Of a DNA stretch of 64,000 nucleotides, positions 62,579 through 64,000 are shown piece after piece (positions within the stretch are counted from its first letter, which is position 1; each line of letters opens with the position of its first letter). Made by a program: the position numbers and the translations under genes. The notes beneath the pieces were generated by a model, which saw only the letters and a list, made by a program, of their open reading frames with translations, searched no databases and had not been told where the DNA came from. The stretch is from Dryas octopetala (lineage: Eukaryota; Streptophyta; Magnoliopsida; Rosales; Rosaceae): assembly GCA_963921425.1 (NCBI GenBank), contig OY992833.1:17587738-17651737 (forward strand). Direction: 5' to 3'.

Positions 62579-64000
62579 GGGCAATGAATGCCATGCTTCC
62601 TGTCTTTCAAAGGAAAATTTAAATGGTATGAGTTCTTCATGCATATTGTAACATCTAAATATGCAATGGTTGAAAATCTATATGGCATACAAACTCATCT
62701 AATAGTGGGGAATCTATACTTTAGTAGTGGAAAAGTAAACTCGTCGACATCCAATGGTCAAAACTCAAAAGTGTGACTATATTAAATGCGTGGCTGTATT
62801 GTAGAATCTTCATTTGAAAAGTAGCTTTCTTTGGTTCCCCCTGTGCCCCTTCCCTAGTTTTCAAATATATGTCAATTTTTTTATTGTTTACAACAGGGAT
62901 TGAAGTGGTGGTAAATATCTTTTTGTTACTTGCACCAGCTGGGAGATGTAAAAGATGTTACATGTGCTATGAGTGAACATTGAACAATGGTTCTGATTTG
63001 TGTTGCTATATATGTATAACATTACAGATGTTTCAGCTTCCTAACCAGGATGGCTTGCAATCTTAGTTTTGGAATATTTATTTTGAAAACTCCAAAAAGG
63101 TTATAATTTTTGTTGTGCAACTTATGTAACTGTAAGCCTGCTTTCTAAGCCTCGTTTCCATACTCAATTTAAGGTCAATTATTCATATGTAGATTATCTC
63201 AAGTAAGAGAAGTGTTGGTTTGGTTTAATATTAAAGATAAAATGGATCAAACGAAGTAATATTTGGCTTGACATGGTGTCTGAAATTGTACATATTTTGG
63301 TTTGAGAAATAAATTTCAACTAATTGCAGCTTTTTCTTGTTCTTTGCACCTACATTAGTAATTGAGGGTCACCTTTTTGGTCCTAAAAGAAAGCATAAGC
63401 TTCTTGTAAACCAACAGTCTGACATACAGCAAAAGGACCAATAGCCTGAGCAGGCGACCCTTTTTCTACTTTTTTTGGGTGTGACTGTGTGAGCCCTTTT
63501 CTCCATTTGAGGATATAATGGTAGCCAAGGAAAATGGGGATAATTCATATTAGTGTTTTGACCAATTAACAAAATTCATATTAGTGAAATGAAAACAGAG
63601 GAAGGTCTGTCTAATTCTTCTTGTTTGGTTAATATAATATGAAACTAACAGCAGTGACAATAGTCAATAGTCAATAGTGGTTGACTGAAAGTAGAATTCC
63701 TCACTATTGTTGCAGTTTCCTATAGAAATGTTAGAAGAACTATATTTTTAAATCACATTGTAGGTGCATTGCTGATAAAGGCAGACGAAACTTGTTTATA
63801 CACAAGTGGCCAAGCGGGTTTCATTTCTATCAAAAATTGATACAATTACGAGGCGTTTATAATCTAATCATTAATTTTATTAAATGAGTAATTAGTCAAA
63901 TGAAAATGAAAAATGAAAGAACATTGACCACAATAGACCATCATAACCAAATCATTCTCTCTCACTTTCTCTCTCCCATGAATTAATAAATGGGTGTTCA
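62579..64000. other. Kinase 3' region and intergenic DNA
   Basis: The first few hundred bases probably include the 3' UTR. The remainder has no gene; short frames lack protein-like patterns. Whatever follows is cut by the window end. Confidence 0.45.

Overview
The window is nuclear DNA of a flowering plant, most likely a woody eudicot and possibly Rosaceae; the family-level guess is inference from overall gene and repeat style. The plant assignment rests on GT-AG introns, plant-only protein families (L-type lectin receptor kinase, ATL RING-H2 ligase, SWIM-type Mutator transposase), strong AT richness between genes and dense MITE-type elements. Nothing looks prokaryotic or organellar.

Layout. 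1-5400 is intergenic and holds a small MITE, a short LTR with a primer-binding site, and a 1.1 kb Mutator-type foldback element with perfect 9-bp target duplications. 5434-7452 carries ribosomal protein gene RPL7 with a telo-box. 7453-22300 is intergenic: one possible small ORF (8994-9227), two more 9-bp-TSD foldbacks (10142-10686, 20844-21344), a hAT element (11692-12612), copia remnants, a PIF-like MITE and a nested element with a GC-rich gene-like insert (16793-19215). A zinc-ribbon microprotein gene lies on the minus strand at 22321-22524, next to a duplicated (GA)n block. A CACTA MITE lies at 25248-25441.

The centrepiece is a 5.8 kb, apparently intact Mutator-like element (26022-31833). 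It has 172-bp terminal inverted repeats, a spliced transposase of about 1068 aa on the minus strand, and a convergent two-exon gene for a GRF zinc-finger protein with a C-terminal membrane segment. Its terminal sequence is shared with the 545-bp foldback at 10142-10686, suggesting an autonomous/non-autonomous pair.

31834-39700 is repeat-rich: a hAT element with a PIF/Harbinger MITE inserted in it, CT microsatellites, and a roughly 180-bp-unit tandem array. 39763-41151 encodes an ATL43-like RING-H2 E3 ligase. 44899-46932 (minus) encodes a class IV L-type lectin receptor kinase. It is flanked on both sides by copies of a diverged block; the right copy has been interrupted by a 599-bp solo LTR (TSD GTATG), a LINE-like remnant and an Emigrant-like Tc1/mariner MITE. 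51518-56927 is an eight-exon gene for an endonuclease I family protein (386 aa). 58953-62578 is a seven-exon gene for a membrane-anchored receptor-like kinase (417 aa) with almost no ectodomain.

The host genes are functionally unrelated neighbours, as usual in a plant genome: translation (RPL7), ubiquitination (ATL43-like), surface sensing and signalling (two kinases) and a nuclease. Exon joins given below were placed by eye from GT-AG sites, reading-frame continuity and family similarity.
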